Assembly (NCBI GenBank): GCA_942159475.1
Contig: OW804094.1
Location: forward strand, 135,952,755-136,016,754
Direction of reading: 5' to 3'
DNA: 64,000 nucleotides
Origin: Sthenelais limicola
Taxonomy: Eukaryota > Annelida > Polychaeta > Phyllodocida > Sigalionidae
Position 1 is the stretch's first letter. Each line of letters opens with the position of its first letter. Made by a program: the position numbers and the translations under genes. The notes below the pieces were generated by a model. That model did no database searches, was not told the origin of the DNA, and saw only the letters and a program-made list of their open reading frames with translations. Shown here piece by piece: positions 39,891 to 51,328 of the stretch.

Positions 39891-41099
39891 CATATGCAAT
39901 AGATTGACCTGATCGCTTTGTTTGATTGTTTGCCGAATGTACAAGGACTAATCTTTTCTTTGACATGAATAGGTAATACCCAACGGATCTCTGATAGAGC
40001 ACGACGCTATACTTATGTTTTTAACAAATGTTTTTATTTTTTGTCTCTGCCTAGGTTAAAACCTGCATACTATTGTCTGTTTTGATATCATGTGTATGCC
40101 CGCAAATTGATATTTGATATTTGAAGGCAGTCCTTATCATGTCTGTCTGTACGTAGCTTAATTACATATATTCCTTCAAGTGGGGTATTATTTATATTAT
40201 TGAGATTATCTCTTCATACCACTAGTAACTTCTGCATTGTCATCTCGCGGAATATGTTTTATAGTATTGTAACACTTTTTTTGTAACATCAGGCAATTCT
40301 GAGAATAACTTAGTTGGAATGATTCACCCAAAACGGAAGTAGGACGAGGACTTGGGAGTTTGTTGTAGGTTTGTTTTATTGGGGGTGCCCTTTTGGGGGT
40401 GCCCTTTATCAAGGAGGTTGCATTCTGAGAATAGCATCAGTGATGTAATGTCCTAAGTCCTGAATAAAGATATTTTACAAATCAATCATGTCGCTGCTAC
40501 CTTTCTGTTCAAGATGTTTTACTACAATCTGCATGGCTATCCAGTACACAATGACCAATGAAGTAAACACGACACGTTTTTTAACATGACCTATTGTGAA
40601 GGAAATTTTTTTCGGTGTGATAAAGCTGAAATCGCTAGGAAAAGCAACCACATTTTATTCTCTATGCGGTAGACTTTTTATATAATGTTTGTTTCTAAAA
40701 ATATTCGGGCAAAAAAAAATTGTTATGAAAAGCATCACTCTCGTTAAGGAGAATATAGTTCTGTGTAAAGGTATTATATGAAATGTTTCTGATTAATCGT
40801 AATATAATTATGTATTGAATTAAAACGTAGAGACATAACTAAAATTGTAATTATGTAAAGGTTAATTTAGATTCTAATTATTTTGTAAACTTTGCTTGAC
40901 ATGAAACGTATCACGAATGTGAAATATGTCAATAAAACTTGTTAAAAATATTAATATCTATTTTTGTTTTGTTTTGGACGGTTGGTTTATTTCTGACATT
41001 GTTTACAATCAATTCCACCAGTTTTAACCATACAATGTGCTCAATACATTAACAACATTTCAATAAGTACAATGCAGGACGGTGTGAGGCAAAGGTCTT
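39891..41099. other. Unique stretch, possible 3' untranslated sequences
   Basis: No gene is recognised. AATAAA occurs on the plus strand near 40461 and 40932, and on the minus strand at 40986-40991. The last lies about 110 bp beyond the stop of the putative exon at 41100-41344. GGGGGTGCCCTTTT and a second GGGGGTGCCCTTT form a short direct repeat at 40381-40408. Confidence 0.4.
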
Positions 41100-41344
41100 T
41101 CAAGTTCTTGTTAAATCAAAATACTCTACAATGTCGGAGTATATTATTTTCCATTTTTGAATCTCTTCCTTACTCACTATGTTATTATTCTCACAAACAC
41201 AAGTCTCAGCCAAACATCTAGATTTTAGCTCCTGGAGAACAATCCTCATACTGACTTTGCCTTCATGAAGGCTGTTGCTATCTTGAGCTAAATAGATAAT
41301 TCGGATGTTCCGTATTGATTGTTTTCGCAGTTTCGCAGATTGTT
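41100..41344 (-). CDS. Putative terminal exon of an unrecognised protein
   Basis: An open stretch of about 81 codons ends at the stop at 41100. Its upstream edge has an acceptor-like GGTGTTCCTCAG. In this reading the exon starts at 41344 in the middle of a codon. The peptide is lysine- and glutamate-bearing (KLRKQSIRNIRIIYLAQDSN, KEEIQKWKIIYSDIVEYF) and looks more protein-like than most frames nearby. A minus-strand AATAAA at 40986-40991 could serve as its polyadenylation signal. I recognise no family, and no upstream exon was found. Just upstream lies a minisatellite repeating a splice-donor sequence. It could still be a chance frame. Confidence 0.3.
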
Positions 41345-41387
41345 CTGAGGAACACCAAATATAATTCATAATGTCTTTCAAATTAAT

Positions 41388-41555
41388 TACCACTTACCGT
41401 TACCACTTACCGTTACCACTTACCGTTACCACTTACCGTTACCACTTACCGTTACCACTTACCGTTACCACTTACCGTTACCACTTACCGTTACCACTTA
41501 CCGTTACCACTTACCGTTACCACTTACCGTTACCACTTACCGTTACCACTTACCA
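41388..41555 (-). repeat. 13-bp minisatellite, 13 units, each a splice-donor match
   Basis: The unit TACCACTTACCGT is repeated 13 times with almost no variation. On the minus strand each unit reads ACGGTAAGTGGTA and so contains G-GTAAGT, the animal 5' splice-site consensus. One frame stays open with a 13-residue period, which is a by-product of the repeat. Confidence 0.97.
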
Positions 41556-41945
41556 TTTCCCTGATTTTTTTTAGCTATTTTCTCTCCTATAGTTTTTTTT
41601 CATTTAGCTACTCGACTATATCAATATGTATGTTGTATATGAATCTGTATTTCCCCTTTTGTTACATAAATGATAATATCGCTAATAGTTTCTACCCACG
41701 TGGAAATGGGTTTACTATTTATGCCTAGACAGGTCTTCCAACACAACCCTCTACTAGTTAACAGTAAACAATAAGCAACATTAAACAATAGAAGTTATGA
41801 GATATTTTGGTCTTCGGGACCTAGCAGTCAGTGTGAGATCATATGTTGAGAATGGTGTAAGTCTTCAAGCATACTTATTAAAGTACTAGATGTACTGTTA
41901 TAGTAGTAATGGCGTATGATAAGTTTACAGTTTTTTCATTTTCAT
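41556..41945. other. No gene recognised
   Basis: Unique AT-rich sequence. No repeat or RNA signal. Confidence 0.5.
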
Positions 41946-42063
41946 TCGTTGATTCATAGTATCTGTTTTGCTATGTTAAACTGAAGCTCATTTCTGTCTT
42001 AAATGTGAGTTATTTGAGAGAATTAGTGAAGGCGAATGGTACATTTGGTCAAAATCTGACCCA
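41946..42063 (+). mobile_element. MITE-A copy 21, right half only
   Basis: TATCTGTTTTGCTATGTTAA through GAGAGAATTAGTGAAGGCGA to AAAATCTGACCCA. Subtype I. The left half is deleted. Confidence 0.85.
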
Positions 42064-42265
42064 ATTATCCAATATTACAAAATGAAATATGACAAATGAT
42101 TTTTAAATGTGGAGATGTTGGACTTATTGATTTATCTGTGCTTTCCATCTGTTATGGGTGTATTTAGGTATATAAACATATATATGTATTTAGGTATAAA
42201 TGCCTCTGTAGGACTAGCACACAACCGTAGTGGTAGTAGTGGTAGTAGTGGATAACATGCGTGCT

Positions 42266-42318
42266 TACGCTATTGTAGAATTGAAAGAATATTATTCTCT
42301 CAATTCTACAATAGCGTA
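42266..42318. repeat. Perfect 19-bp stem hairpin
   Basis: TACGCTATTGTAGAATTGA and TCAATTCTACAATAGCGTA pair fully around a 15-base AT-rich loop. No second copy was seen in the window. It is shorter than a usual animal microRNA precursor. Confidence 0.9.
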
Positions 42319-42741
42319 TAGCAATTCCCTCGCGAAATGCGCCTAATTTCATGCAGTGGGCGTTATGAACGTTGGATACCAGGTGGCGGGTGGGTGCTGT
42401 AAGTGGTGTTTGTTGTCCACTAGGTGGCAGCCCACTAATTAGTTAATTGGTTTACAAGAAACAAACATATTACTGATACGTGTATTTGGATTTCTTCTGT
42501 ATCCAAAGACTTTCTTTTGTATCCAAGTTCTTCTCTACTCTAGGATGTTTTGGATGTGACTTATGTAGGGTTATGTAAACTTCTGCCTGCATGGGAACTC
42601 CTCTCCAATCCACAACTCTGGCCAATAATGGCTTTCAATAATTGTACATTTCTATCATAAACAGACCCCGCTTTCAGACAGCTTATCGTACAGTTTGCAC
42701 GTAGATATAGTAACGTTAGTCAAGAGACAAAACTTTGTACT
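42319..42741. other. No gene recognised
   Basis: Contains GGATACCAGGTGGCGGGTGG and CCACTAGGTGGCAGCCCA, two AGGTGGC motifs about 45 bp apart (a third, CCAGGTGGCGCAA, is at 42910). The CCACTAGGTGGCAG box resembles an animal CTCF-type site, which is only a resemblance. Confidence 0.4.
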
Positions 42742-42839
42742 TTGTTGGACTGAATTTTGAACCTTAGTTCTGTATTAAATTTGGATTATTTGAGAGGATT
42801 GGTGAAGGGGAATTATACATTTTCTGACGATTTGACCCA
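42742..42839 (+). mobile_element. MITE-A copy 22, right part only
   Basis: GTTGGACTGAATTTTGAACC through GGATTGGTGAAGGGGAATTA to CTGACGATTTGACCCA. Subtype III, left part missing. Confidence 0.85.
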
Positions 42840-43105
42840 CGTATCAAATATTTATAATATAAATAGATAAATGATTGCCCCACTCTAACCATGACGAGTA
42901 TTCCAACAATACAAGGCACCAGGTGGCGCAATGGGCCTTCAATTGAACACAAGTTCCCATCCTTTACACTAGGGGGCAGAGTCTTCTAGGCGAACATGTG
43001 ATGGCGATCACTTGTTTTCACAAATTTCTTATCACTGTTTATTTATCGCTGTTTATGGTAGCTTTTTGTTTCTAATTCGAGTGCGTTTCCTCTCAGCAGT
43101 ACATA

Positions 43106-43342
43106 TGGGTCAGATTTTCAGAAAATGTACAATTGGCAGCTGTACACATTGGGTAAGTTAGGCTAAATTAGGCTGCAATGTGGTCAATACTAGGGAAATT
43201 CGAGTATATTCGGCATTGCATGGATTATAGCAATGTGTTTGGTTAGGTTGGACTGTATTTTGAACTTTATTTTTGTCTGAAATTTGGGTTATTTGAGAGG
43301 ATTGGCGAAGTTGAATTGTACATTTTCTGAAAATCTGACCCA
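43106..43342 (+). mobile_element. MITE-A copy 23, subtype II
   Basis: Ends TGGGTCAGATTTTCAGAAAA / CTGACCCA. Interior GGTCAATACTAGGGAAATTC and TTTGGTTAGGTTGGACTG. Confidence 0.94.
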
Positions 43343-43398
43343 TTTAGATGGTAGTATACTACCCCAGGAGTTAGTGGAAGACCAGAACTTTATAATAT

Positions 43399-43796
43399 GT
43401 GATGTGTTCTAGGAAAATTAATCAGAAGTCTGTGAAAAAATTTATATTTTTCGAAGTGACTTCTTTACACGAACCCTTGCTGACAATGATTACATTTATT
43501 TATTTTTATTTTATTATTATTTTTTTTTTGGGGGGGGGGGCGGGGGGGGGGGGGCTTAGAGCTGTTAGTCATATGAATGCATGGACCAAATGTTACGACT
43601 GTGTATTGAATACATCTATAAGTATCAGAGGTTATCCTAAGAAGTATGTTTGATTAATTTACTATAGGGATTGACCATCGAGAAATGGCTAACATTTTTG
43701 TTCTTGCATAAACAAAACAGAAGTACTTAAATATGATATCTCAAAATCCATTTTTTTGGCGATTGATGTGGCTCATTTTCCTGTGATACATCACAT
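43399..43796 (+). mobile_element. MITE-B copy 10 with a G tract
   Basis: TGTGATGTGTTCTAGGAAAA at the left; TGTGGCTCATTTTCCTGTGA...CATCACA at the right. The interior carries a run of about 22 G with a single C (43531-43553), not seen in other copies. Confidence 0.85.
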
Positions 43797-43868
43797 TTAA
43801 AGGAGCTGACCCACAACTGTCTGGTGAAACAAGGATCGTGGTCAAATTAAGAAGCGATTCAATAGATA

Positions 43869-44106
43869 TGGGTGAAATCGCCAGAAAATGTACAATTGGC
43901 AGCTCTACACATTCATGTAATTCTGCTAAATTAGGCTAAAAAATGATAAATACCAGGTATATCTGAGTATATTTGGCATCTAGTTGATTCAAGGGATGTG
44001 TTTGGTTATGTTTAATCGTGTTTTGAGTCTTTTTTTTTTTATTAAATCCGGGTTATTTGGGAGGGTTTCTAAATGTGAATTGTGCTTTTTCTGGAAATTT
44101 CACCCA
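43869..44106 (+). mobile_element. MITE-A copy 24, subtype IV
   Basis: Ends TGGGTGAAATCGCCAG and CTGGAAATTTCACCCA. The interior GATTCAAGGGATGTGTTTGG and GGGAGGGTTTCTAAATGTGA is shared only with copy 30. Confidence 0.9.
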
Positions 44107-44861
44107 TATGCTCAGTCCGCCGTGGCCAGGTCAGCGGTATCCTTTGATGTTCCTGTACTTTGTCTTAACCATAAACTTTTCCTGACTCGCTTCTAGAGGA
44201 CTGAGTATAGATTCAGACGTTTGGGATTAAACGGTAGGCCATCATACAGTAGCTGCCACCATTGAGAAGTTTCAGTTGTGTATAGTTGATCCATAGAGTG
44301 AAGAGCACAATACTGAAGTTATGGCTATTGACAACTCCTGTGGTTTAACATTTTATTGTAATGACTTCTTTTCTCTTAGTTTACCGTTTATACTCTTCAT
44401 AATCAATAATAGTGGATTAATTAGCAATTTTAAACAGCGATTCCTAAAGTCATTTAGATGTAGCCTCCCAGACTGACTTCCCAGATGAAAATGTTTAGTA
44501 ATTGTGAAACGGGAAACTGTAATTGTTAAGAACATTTAAAACAATTAAATAAGTTATTGTTAGGGCTCCACTGAATTTATGACTGTTTGTATCTTAACAT
44601 GTACGACAACCATGTAATCCGAAGCGTCTTCAGTTGGAAGGAAGGCTTAGTAAACAAAAATTAGATCCAAATGAGTGAGTCCAATGTACATTAGACGTGA
44701 TTTGATGAGATTCTGGGATGTATTTTTTCCCTATAGACCCCAGCTGCGTCGTACGATCACTGGTCTGCCGGGATCTATTGTTTTTGGGGCCCTCCCCTCG
44801 CACTTCCGGTAACGCGCAATGCATATTCTCCATAAGCGGGGTGCCAACATCTAGCGTCACA
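44107..44861. other. No gene recognised
   Basis: Unique. The 44740-44860 part is GC-richer (GGGGCCCTCCCCTCGCACTT) and open on both strands, but no motif is recognised. Confidence 0.45.
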
Positions 44862-44909
44862 TCGAAAAGCAATAATTCCCTCACATCGAAAAGCAATAAT
44901 TCCCTCGGT
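44862..44909 (+). repeat. 24-bp direct repeat, two units
   Basis: TCACATCGAAAAGCAATAAT then TCCC occurs twice in a row. The second unit runs straight into the foldback arm. Confidence 0.95.
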
Positions 44910-45014
44910 TTTGTCTGCTCACAGGTACCGTTGCCTGAGGGAAGTTCTCGGGCAAGCCCTCGAACTTCCCTCAGGCAACGGTACCCGCGAGCAAACAAAA
45001 CCGAGGGAATTATT
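44895..45014. repeat. 120-bp foldback
   Basis: The left arm AATAATTCCCTCGGTTTTGT ... GTACCGTTGCCTGAGGGAAG is inverted as CTTCCCTCAGGCAACGGTAC ... AAAACCGAGGGAATTATT. The centre is a loop of about 15-20 bases (TTCTCGGGCAAGCCCTCGAA) that can pair partly itself. Arm divergence is low. Confidence 0.95.
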
Positions 45015-45018
45015 TCTT

Positions 45019-45258
45019 AAGTACAGTACTTTTGGAATGCAGTGTTCTATTTTGTACAGTACAGTACTTTTGGAATGCAGTGTTCTATTTTGTACAGTAC
45101 AGTACTTTTGGAATGCAGTGTTCTATTTTGTACAGTACAGTACAGTACTTTTGGAATGCAGTGTTCTATTTTGTACAGTACAGTACTTTTGGAATGCAGT
45201 GTTCTATTTTGTACAGTTCAGTACTTTTGGAATGCAGTGTTCTATTTTCTACCAAAAG
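45019..45258 (+). repeat. 38-bp tandem array, six units
   Basis: Each unit reads TACAGTACTTTTGGAATGCA then GTGTTCTATTTTGTACAG. One junction has an extra TACAG. All three forward frames are open through it, which is why long frames appear here. None is a gene. It begins five bases after the foldback. Confidence 0.95.
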
Positions 45259-46056
45259 TGTTCTATAATCCTAATGTCGAACTGCGAGCTGTGACACTAT
45301 TACCTAAACATTTACATACAGGTGCGATATCTTGAATTGAAATGTTTATTTTCGGATTTAAATTAAATCTTAAGTTGAAGTCAATATTGATTATAAATAA
45401 TAACACAAACGACTGAATCATGTTTCTCTAAAATACTCCTTATCACTTTACTTCAGCACACAAAAATACAAACTCTCTTCAACTGCCATTTTAAATATTA
45501 CAAATCTAAAACGACGTGGCGGTCAACATTGCCTTTCGTACACAGAAAATGAGAGATAGAGAGAGAACTTCCCCACCCAGGCGAGGGAAATAATAAAATC
45601 TTGACTTGCACGTGCCTCATATACAACCTACTTATTTATATATGAAGAGATTTATTGTGCAAGTCTGTAACAAATAGCACAAAGAGGCTGAGACAAAACA
45701 TTTGTCCACAGAACGGACCTACCACGTCGGATAATATCCTCACCAACAAAGATGTCATCGCCCCGAGTTTTTTTGTTTGTTTTATTTTGGTAACATAACT
45801 CGACCGGTCGGTATTAAAATCATTGCTGACTTTTGACTCCGGTAGAACTTTTAAAAACCACTTCTTACATGCATTCTTGGCTGTTGCTTGCGAGTACTTC
45901 AGTAATTTATTCATTTCTTGATAACAATCCTGCCGTTTGTGACAAGGCTTGTTTATAGATACAACTTGTACATTTTGTGCTACTAATTTGAATGTCAAGA
46001 GAGGAGGGAGAATGGTACAAACACAAGGGTAAGATCAGGTTTCTTCATAAGAAGCA
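45259..46056. other. Unique stretch with one 120-codon frame
   Basis: A minus-strand frame at 45636-45998 encodes 120 residues with a Lys/Cys-rich middle (HKRQDCYQEMNKLLKYSQAT) and a hydrophobic end. There is no recognisable family, no clear splice sites and no partner exon. It may be chance or a host exon. Confidence 0.35.
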
Positions 46057-46434
46057 TGTGATGTGTTTCAGGGAAATGAATCATAAGTTGCAAAATTAAA
46101 ATTTTTCAAAGTATTTTGTCCACAAGATCTCTTTGTAGGAATGTTCTTATTTTTTTGGTAGCTAATGCTCCAAATGATCTCAAGAGTGTGTATTAAATAT
46201 ATTTATGTACTTTGAAGCTCATCTTATAGAGTATATTTAGCTACTTTACTAGTACTTAATTGAACCATTTTTTTTTTCAAAAATAAAAATATCAAACTTA
46301 AAATATATAAGAACTTATTAGATGACCTAATGTTTACTATCATTAGAATCAGCATGATCCCATCTTTTCAAATATAATAATATCTCAAATTCATTTTTTG
46401 CGACTTGTGACTCATTTTCCTCTAACACATCACA
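46057..46434 (+). mobile_element. MITE-B copy 11
   Basis: Ends TGTGATGTGTTTCAGGGAAA and TTTTGCGACTTGTGACTCAT...AACACATCACA. Interior AAAAATATCAAACTTAAAAT. Confidence 0.9.
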
Positions 46435-47077
46435 TATTATTATAATACAGGGGAACGGTATCCATACTCATACACATTATTTTAAAGCTATGTTGTAGTT
46501 GTTTGATGATAATGTCTCAATCAAGTCAATAACACCCATTTTCCATATTTGACAAGTAAATACATTGAATTGATTTTTTGATGTTATCATCATCCCCCAA
46601 TCGATTTTATGGTGGCATGGTTATTACAATGGAAAATAACATCATTATTCAGGGGGCTACCCATTGTCTTAAATACTGGAGATATAACACTATTGGTCTT
46701 CAATCTTCAACATATTGATCAACTGTAAGGTGACTGAACTTTCCAACCTAGGACATCCCCCCGCCCCCGGACATTTCCCCTCTATAGAAGGTATATTTAT
46801 TTTGATATTAATCTTTGAAACTTTCTACGAAATTTGGTAAATAGAATTTTGTAAAATGTTTCTGAAAATTTGAGAATTTAAAAAAAATTATTTTAGGTTA
46901 AAAATGATGACATTTATTTGGCTGAAATTTGACAATTTTTATATTTAAAAGATATTAATTTCAGTAGGAATACTGACGACTTTCATTCCTGATAAGCCTG
47001 TCTCACACTGGATGCGGAGAATTGCCAAAAACTCTGTCACAAATATTTTGACATTTTTCGAGGGTGAGAGGAGAAAC
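46435..47077. other. No gene recognised
   Basis: Unique AT-rich sequence with a C-rich patch (CCCCCCGCCCCCGG) near 46757. Confidence 0.5.
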
Positions 47078-47278
47078 AGTCTAGGCCCAAACTTGAGTCC
47101 CTTCAAATGGAGAGAAAGCCTCTTGCCTCAAACCGCAAAGTGCCATCCATTAAGATCGTAAAATGTCTTTATATTCCCATTAGGACGCCGAGTCATAAGC
47201 CAGAGAACCGAGTAGCGATGTAGGTGTCTAATCACTGACATACCATTCTTATTTGATCTGAGGGTTTGGACCTAGACT
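47078..47278 (-). mobile_element. Family G MITE, copy 2
   Basis: Ends AGTCTAGGCCCAAAC and GTTTGGACCTAGACT are clear inverted repeats of 15 bp with one mismatch. Collinear in reverse with 32887-33094. Confidence 0.88.
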
Positions 47279-47515
47279 GGAAAGTTTGGATTAAACAGAA
47301 GTTGTCAAGTCTGGGGGAGGAAGACGTCCTAGACGCGGCTGTACATATATACACGAAGCAGAAATAGGCCAAGAATTATGAATGGAAAAGATATTTTTCC
47401 TTTAAATTCAGATTGCTATCCTTATCCGACGACTCGTAGATACAGTTGCCATTACCATTTACGATTAAACAATTGGAGTGAACCAAAACAGATAAATATA
47501 CCTTATGGGTCAGAT

Positions 47516-47730
47516 TGTCAGAAAATGTACAATTCCTTTTCACCATTCCCCTTGAATAACTCAATTTTAAGACAAAAATTATATTCAAAATACAGTTCAA
47601 CCTATATGGACAGATCTAAATACTAAATATACTCAGATATTACCTAGTATTTATAATTTTTCAGCCTAATTTATCAGAATTTATTAATGTGTAGAGCTGC
47701 CGATTGTACATTTTTTGCTGACCTGACCCT
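47516..47730 (-). mobile_element. MITE-A copy 25, shortened mosaic
   Basis: Left end TGGGTCAGATTGTCAGAAAA, right end TGCTGACCTGACCCT. About 20 bp of the centre is missing (CAACCTATATGGACAGATCT). Confidence 0.85.
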
Positions 47731-49169
47731 TATAGAGGATGGATTTTCATATATTTCCCAAAATAAGATCGAGTTGAAGGAGGCGATAAGTCAAACGAGT
47801 CATGCTAGTCATGGAAACGCTGTTAGGGCTTTAAAAGGGTCAGTCCAGGTGATTCTATATCAAATTTTCTAAAATGACAACATTTTGAGATAATCGGCAA
47901 ATATTGGCAGATCAAAGCATATTTGCTAATACATTAAATTTCATTTTAATCTATAATTTTCACCAGGATTTGGGCTTCGTAAAATCTAATTATTCTCTAG
48001 ACATTTAGCCCCTTTAGCGATCCTCCAAACACATGGATCACTATCGTAAAATTAAAACAGATTAATTTCAAAATATCTTAAGAAAGTAATATTGGTTTAA
48101 TGATTTTTTTTCACACTATTAAGTACAGCTCGAAAACAGTGTAACCCTTCTATCACATAACTCCAAGAAACAATGTATTTTCATATTTTACAACCCTTCT
48201 TTTTGTGAATCTGGAAATAGGAAAAGTATAATAATTGTCACCTATCAACTGTTTGCAATTCGTTTGGAAATATTTGTAGGTAAATAGTCCAAGGGACGTA
48301 CATGATCTTCAACAATAATTCTATTTGGTACACATTTGACTTTATCACTTCCTATTTGGTAGGTATTTTCAGAGTACAATTTATCAACTCATACAATAGC
48401 CAGTAAATCATATAGAGAATGGTTATGTCCCAAGTGTCCTTGGGCATTAATCTGGCTCTAAGGGCAAGTAACCTATTCAACATTATCAAATGGCGTTACC
48501 ATGGCAATGAACATCACCCAACTCCGAATCTACTATTGGAACCTGTAAAAGCCCTTTGATATGCTTTTAATAATCCATTTAGAGAGTATTTATACAAGTT
48601 ATTTATGTCAATCTGGATATTTTCCCTCTGAGATGATGAAGTAGTATACGGGGTTGTCAAATTAACTTCACAACTTTTCCAAATATATAAAAGTGAGAAA
48701 TACAATTCAGATCATATTATTTCATTAGCTTCTCTTACAGATTAGGAGAGACATTATAATCCCACTGCTTCTTCTAACAGTCAGCATAGATTTGAAGATG
48801 ATAACACACACTATGCATGGTAAATCTTATGATATATTACTTCTTCCTATAGTATGCCAGCTAACACGTTGAAAGCATGGGTAGAGCTGTAAGGGATATG
48901 CGCCATTCATATAGTAGTATCATAACAACACTTGTTTACTCAAATAAAAAGGAAATATCATGTCATTCTGTTCTGATATGTGACTTATTTCCCCCATTCT
49001 GCATATTTTATGATATTCTCTTGCTAAGTGAATCTTGGATGGAGACGATTATGTATTATACCCCGAGTCTACTAAGCCGATTATCTCAATCAACGGGGGG
49101 CAGTCAGTGGAGATGCACAAAAGATGAAGGCAGTCAACAGTCGGCCATCAACCAAGTGTCTCCAGTCAT
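47731..49169. other. About 1.4 kb without a recognised feature
   Basis: Unique AT-rich sequence. The frames at 48514-48705 and 48877-49206 are short and lack motifs. The latter runs into a family C element. Confidence 0.5.
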
Positions 49170-49518
49170 AATAGGGGATTTGCATAGCCGCCATTTTGAA
49201 TCTTGATTCACATGGAATTATGGGACTAATGGTACAGTGTAAATTCTATAGAAAACATGTCATGTTCAGCATGTAATATTTATCATTACTTTAATGTCAA
49301 TATTCATGTGTTATACATTTTTCTACAACACAAGCCTCCATCTTTCCCATCATGCATTTCGTTTTCATAGATGATTCATACAAGCTATGATATTGGTGAA
49401 AACATTCTTGCAATTTTCGATAAAATGTTGCCAAATATTTGTATGTCAGATTTTATAAGAATCCATCCCAGCATGCACTGCAGTAGACATGCGCAGTGAG
49501 ACACGCAAATCCCCTATT
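49170..49518 (+). mobile_element. Family C MITE, copy 3, complete
   Basis: Ends AATAGGGGATTTGC and GCAAATCCCCTATT are perfect inverted repeats. The interior reads CCGCCATTTTGAATCTTGAT, CCTCCATCTTTCCCATCATG and AGCATGCACTGCAGTAGACA. It is the best reference copy of the family. Confidence 0.92.
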
Positions 49519-51185
49519 GGACGAATTGAAATGTCTGGCCGTTTTTTAGCCGACTGTCCCCCGAGTGAAATACGGCTCAGTGGATTCAGAGCTTTAATGA
49601 GCACCTTTAACAAAAAACAATTCCAGATAAAATGTGTTTCCCTTTAATGAAAATGGGGCAAACACGATACCAACGAGACCTAAACTCCCTTTTTATATCC
49701 CTTTCAGCAACTAATTACTTCAGATGCATTTGATATCATGATGGGCAGTGTCTTCTTCGTGAGGTTAGAAGATATCATTTTCGCCGTTACATAATCACCA
49801 CTGTTTATGAAGAACTAATATCTTTATCAGATGAATAAGTAACAGTTCCTTATGATGGCATTTGGCTGGGGCAATCGGACCAGTTTTGCTCAGTCAAGGA
49901 ACAAACATTTTTACCCTACCTAACATAAATGGATAATGAACATCAAGAATCAGCAAGATGTAGAGAGTTGAGTTTGAAATACATTTCCTCTACAAGCCAA
50001 GGATAGAATGAATATGAATGTCATAAGTCAATACAAGATCAATTGGGAGGACCTAGAGACCGATTATATTATTATTATTATTATATGAATGACCACCAAG
50101 TTAACAATAAACAGGTGACCAACGAATTGTGCGTTGAACTTGTGGAAATAGTGCATGGATTGGACAGTAAGAACGTTATTGGTGTCGATTCACACTTCTA
50201 CCCATCTATACAAATTATCTTACACCAAATCTACAATTCTTTTCTTCAAATGTTTACATCCAATGTAAGGTATCTGCAGATAATGTTTATATAGGTATAC
50301 ATATATGTATATCAGACGTTTCCATCCAGAATCACCAAGGAACAATAGTGACAAATGGCCTTGCTAATTGAGCTTTTCATTCTCCATTAATCTAAAGATG
50401 TTTTTCTACACAGCCTGGTTAACCTCCTCCGTTAGTGAATGAATGGGGAGGCTATTTATATATAATATATTCACAATAGACATCATCCGTCGATTTCTTC
50501 TTCTTCTTCTTAATATTTTTGTCATCAATTATACATGTTCAGCCACAACTCAAGCAACCTGAGAGGTACCATGGATAAAAGGCCGTAGCATAATGTCAAA
50601 TACACTGTATGAGGAAAAAACGTGTGGGAAAACCTACAAAAAGCTTCGGACATGAAGGATACTATGTTATATAATGAACTAGCCCAACTTTTCACCCGTT
50701 AGGGAATAGGGTGAATATCAATTATAATAGGCTAAAGGTTGGTAGAAAGGTATCATATCCTTTTCTTTCCCAACTACAAAGTGTCTCCAAGTAATATTAT
50801 TTTATATCTTTCTTGCGGAATTGATCGATTTTTTTTTGTGCTGAGGGATTTTCTGGTATCACTTGGAGAATAACGATTAGAAATGTTACGATATATCGAG
50901 TGTACTGTACACAGAATTGGATGATTCCTATCACAAAGATATACATGACTCGTGGTGAAGATGACACAGGAAGAAATAACATGCACTTCCCTACTTACAT
51001 AGGTTCATATTACATTATTTAGGTCAAAATCTAAACAGGAAAATTGGTTAAAAACAATTGTGCTTTGACACAAATCGTTCTTTTAATTTGTATTTGTTCC
51101 CATCAGAGAGACGAGTCAATAATGCAATATACCAGGTGTATATTCCCACAAGGAAATAAAACAATCGAAAGTAAATTGTAAATAC
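49519..51185. other. About 1.7 kb without a recognised feature
   Basis: Unique, with (TAT)n at 50067-50083 and (CTT)n at about 50498-50510. The frame at 50043-50294 has no recognisable motif. Confidence 0.5.
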
Positions 51186-51328
51186 CGTATTTCCCCGTTT
51201 ATAAGCCTGGGCTTATATCAATTTCAAATGGTGATAGACCAGGCTTATATATATTCAGAGTATGGATTATAGTGCTTATTTTACCATAAAAATGTGTTTA
51301 CCCCCCGGCTTATAATCGGGGAAATACG
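51186..51328. mobile_element. MITE with CGTATTTCCCCG ends
   Basis: The left end CGTATTTCCCCGTTTATAAG and right end CTTATAATCGGGGAAATACG are inverted repeats. The inner GGGCTTATA and AGGCTTATA repeats pair too. 143 bp. Repeats with these ends are, to my knowledge, widespread in invertebrate genomes. Confidence 0.88.

Noticed and set aside
41388..41555. CRISPR array or telomere-like repeat
   Set aside because: The 13-bp units are contiguous, without spacers, and the TTACCG motif does not match known animal telomere units.
44911..45335. Overlapping frames of 78 to 127 codons in all three plus frames
   Set aside because: All are readings of the 38-bp tandem array and the foldback beside it.
45636..45998. 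120-codon minus-strand frame
   Set aside because: Long for this composition, but no motif, splice site or neighbour supports it. It is mentioned in the regional entry rather than called as a gene.
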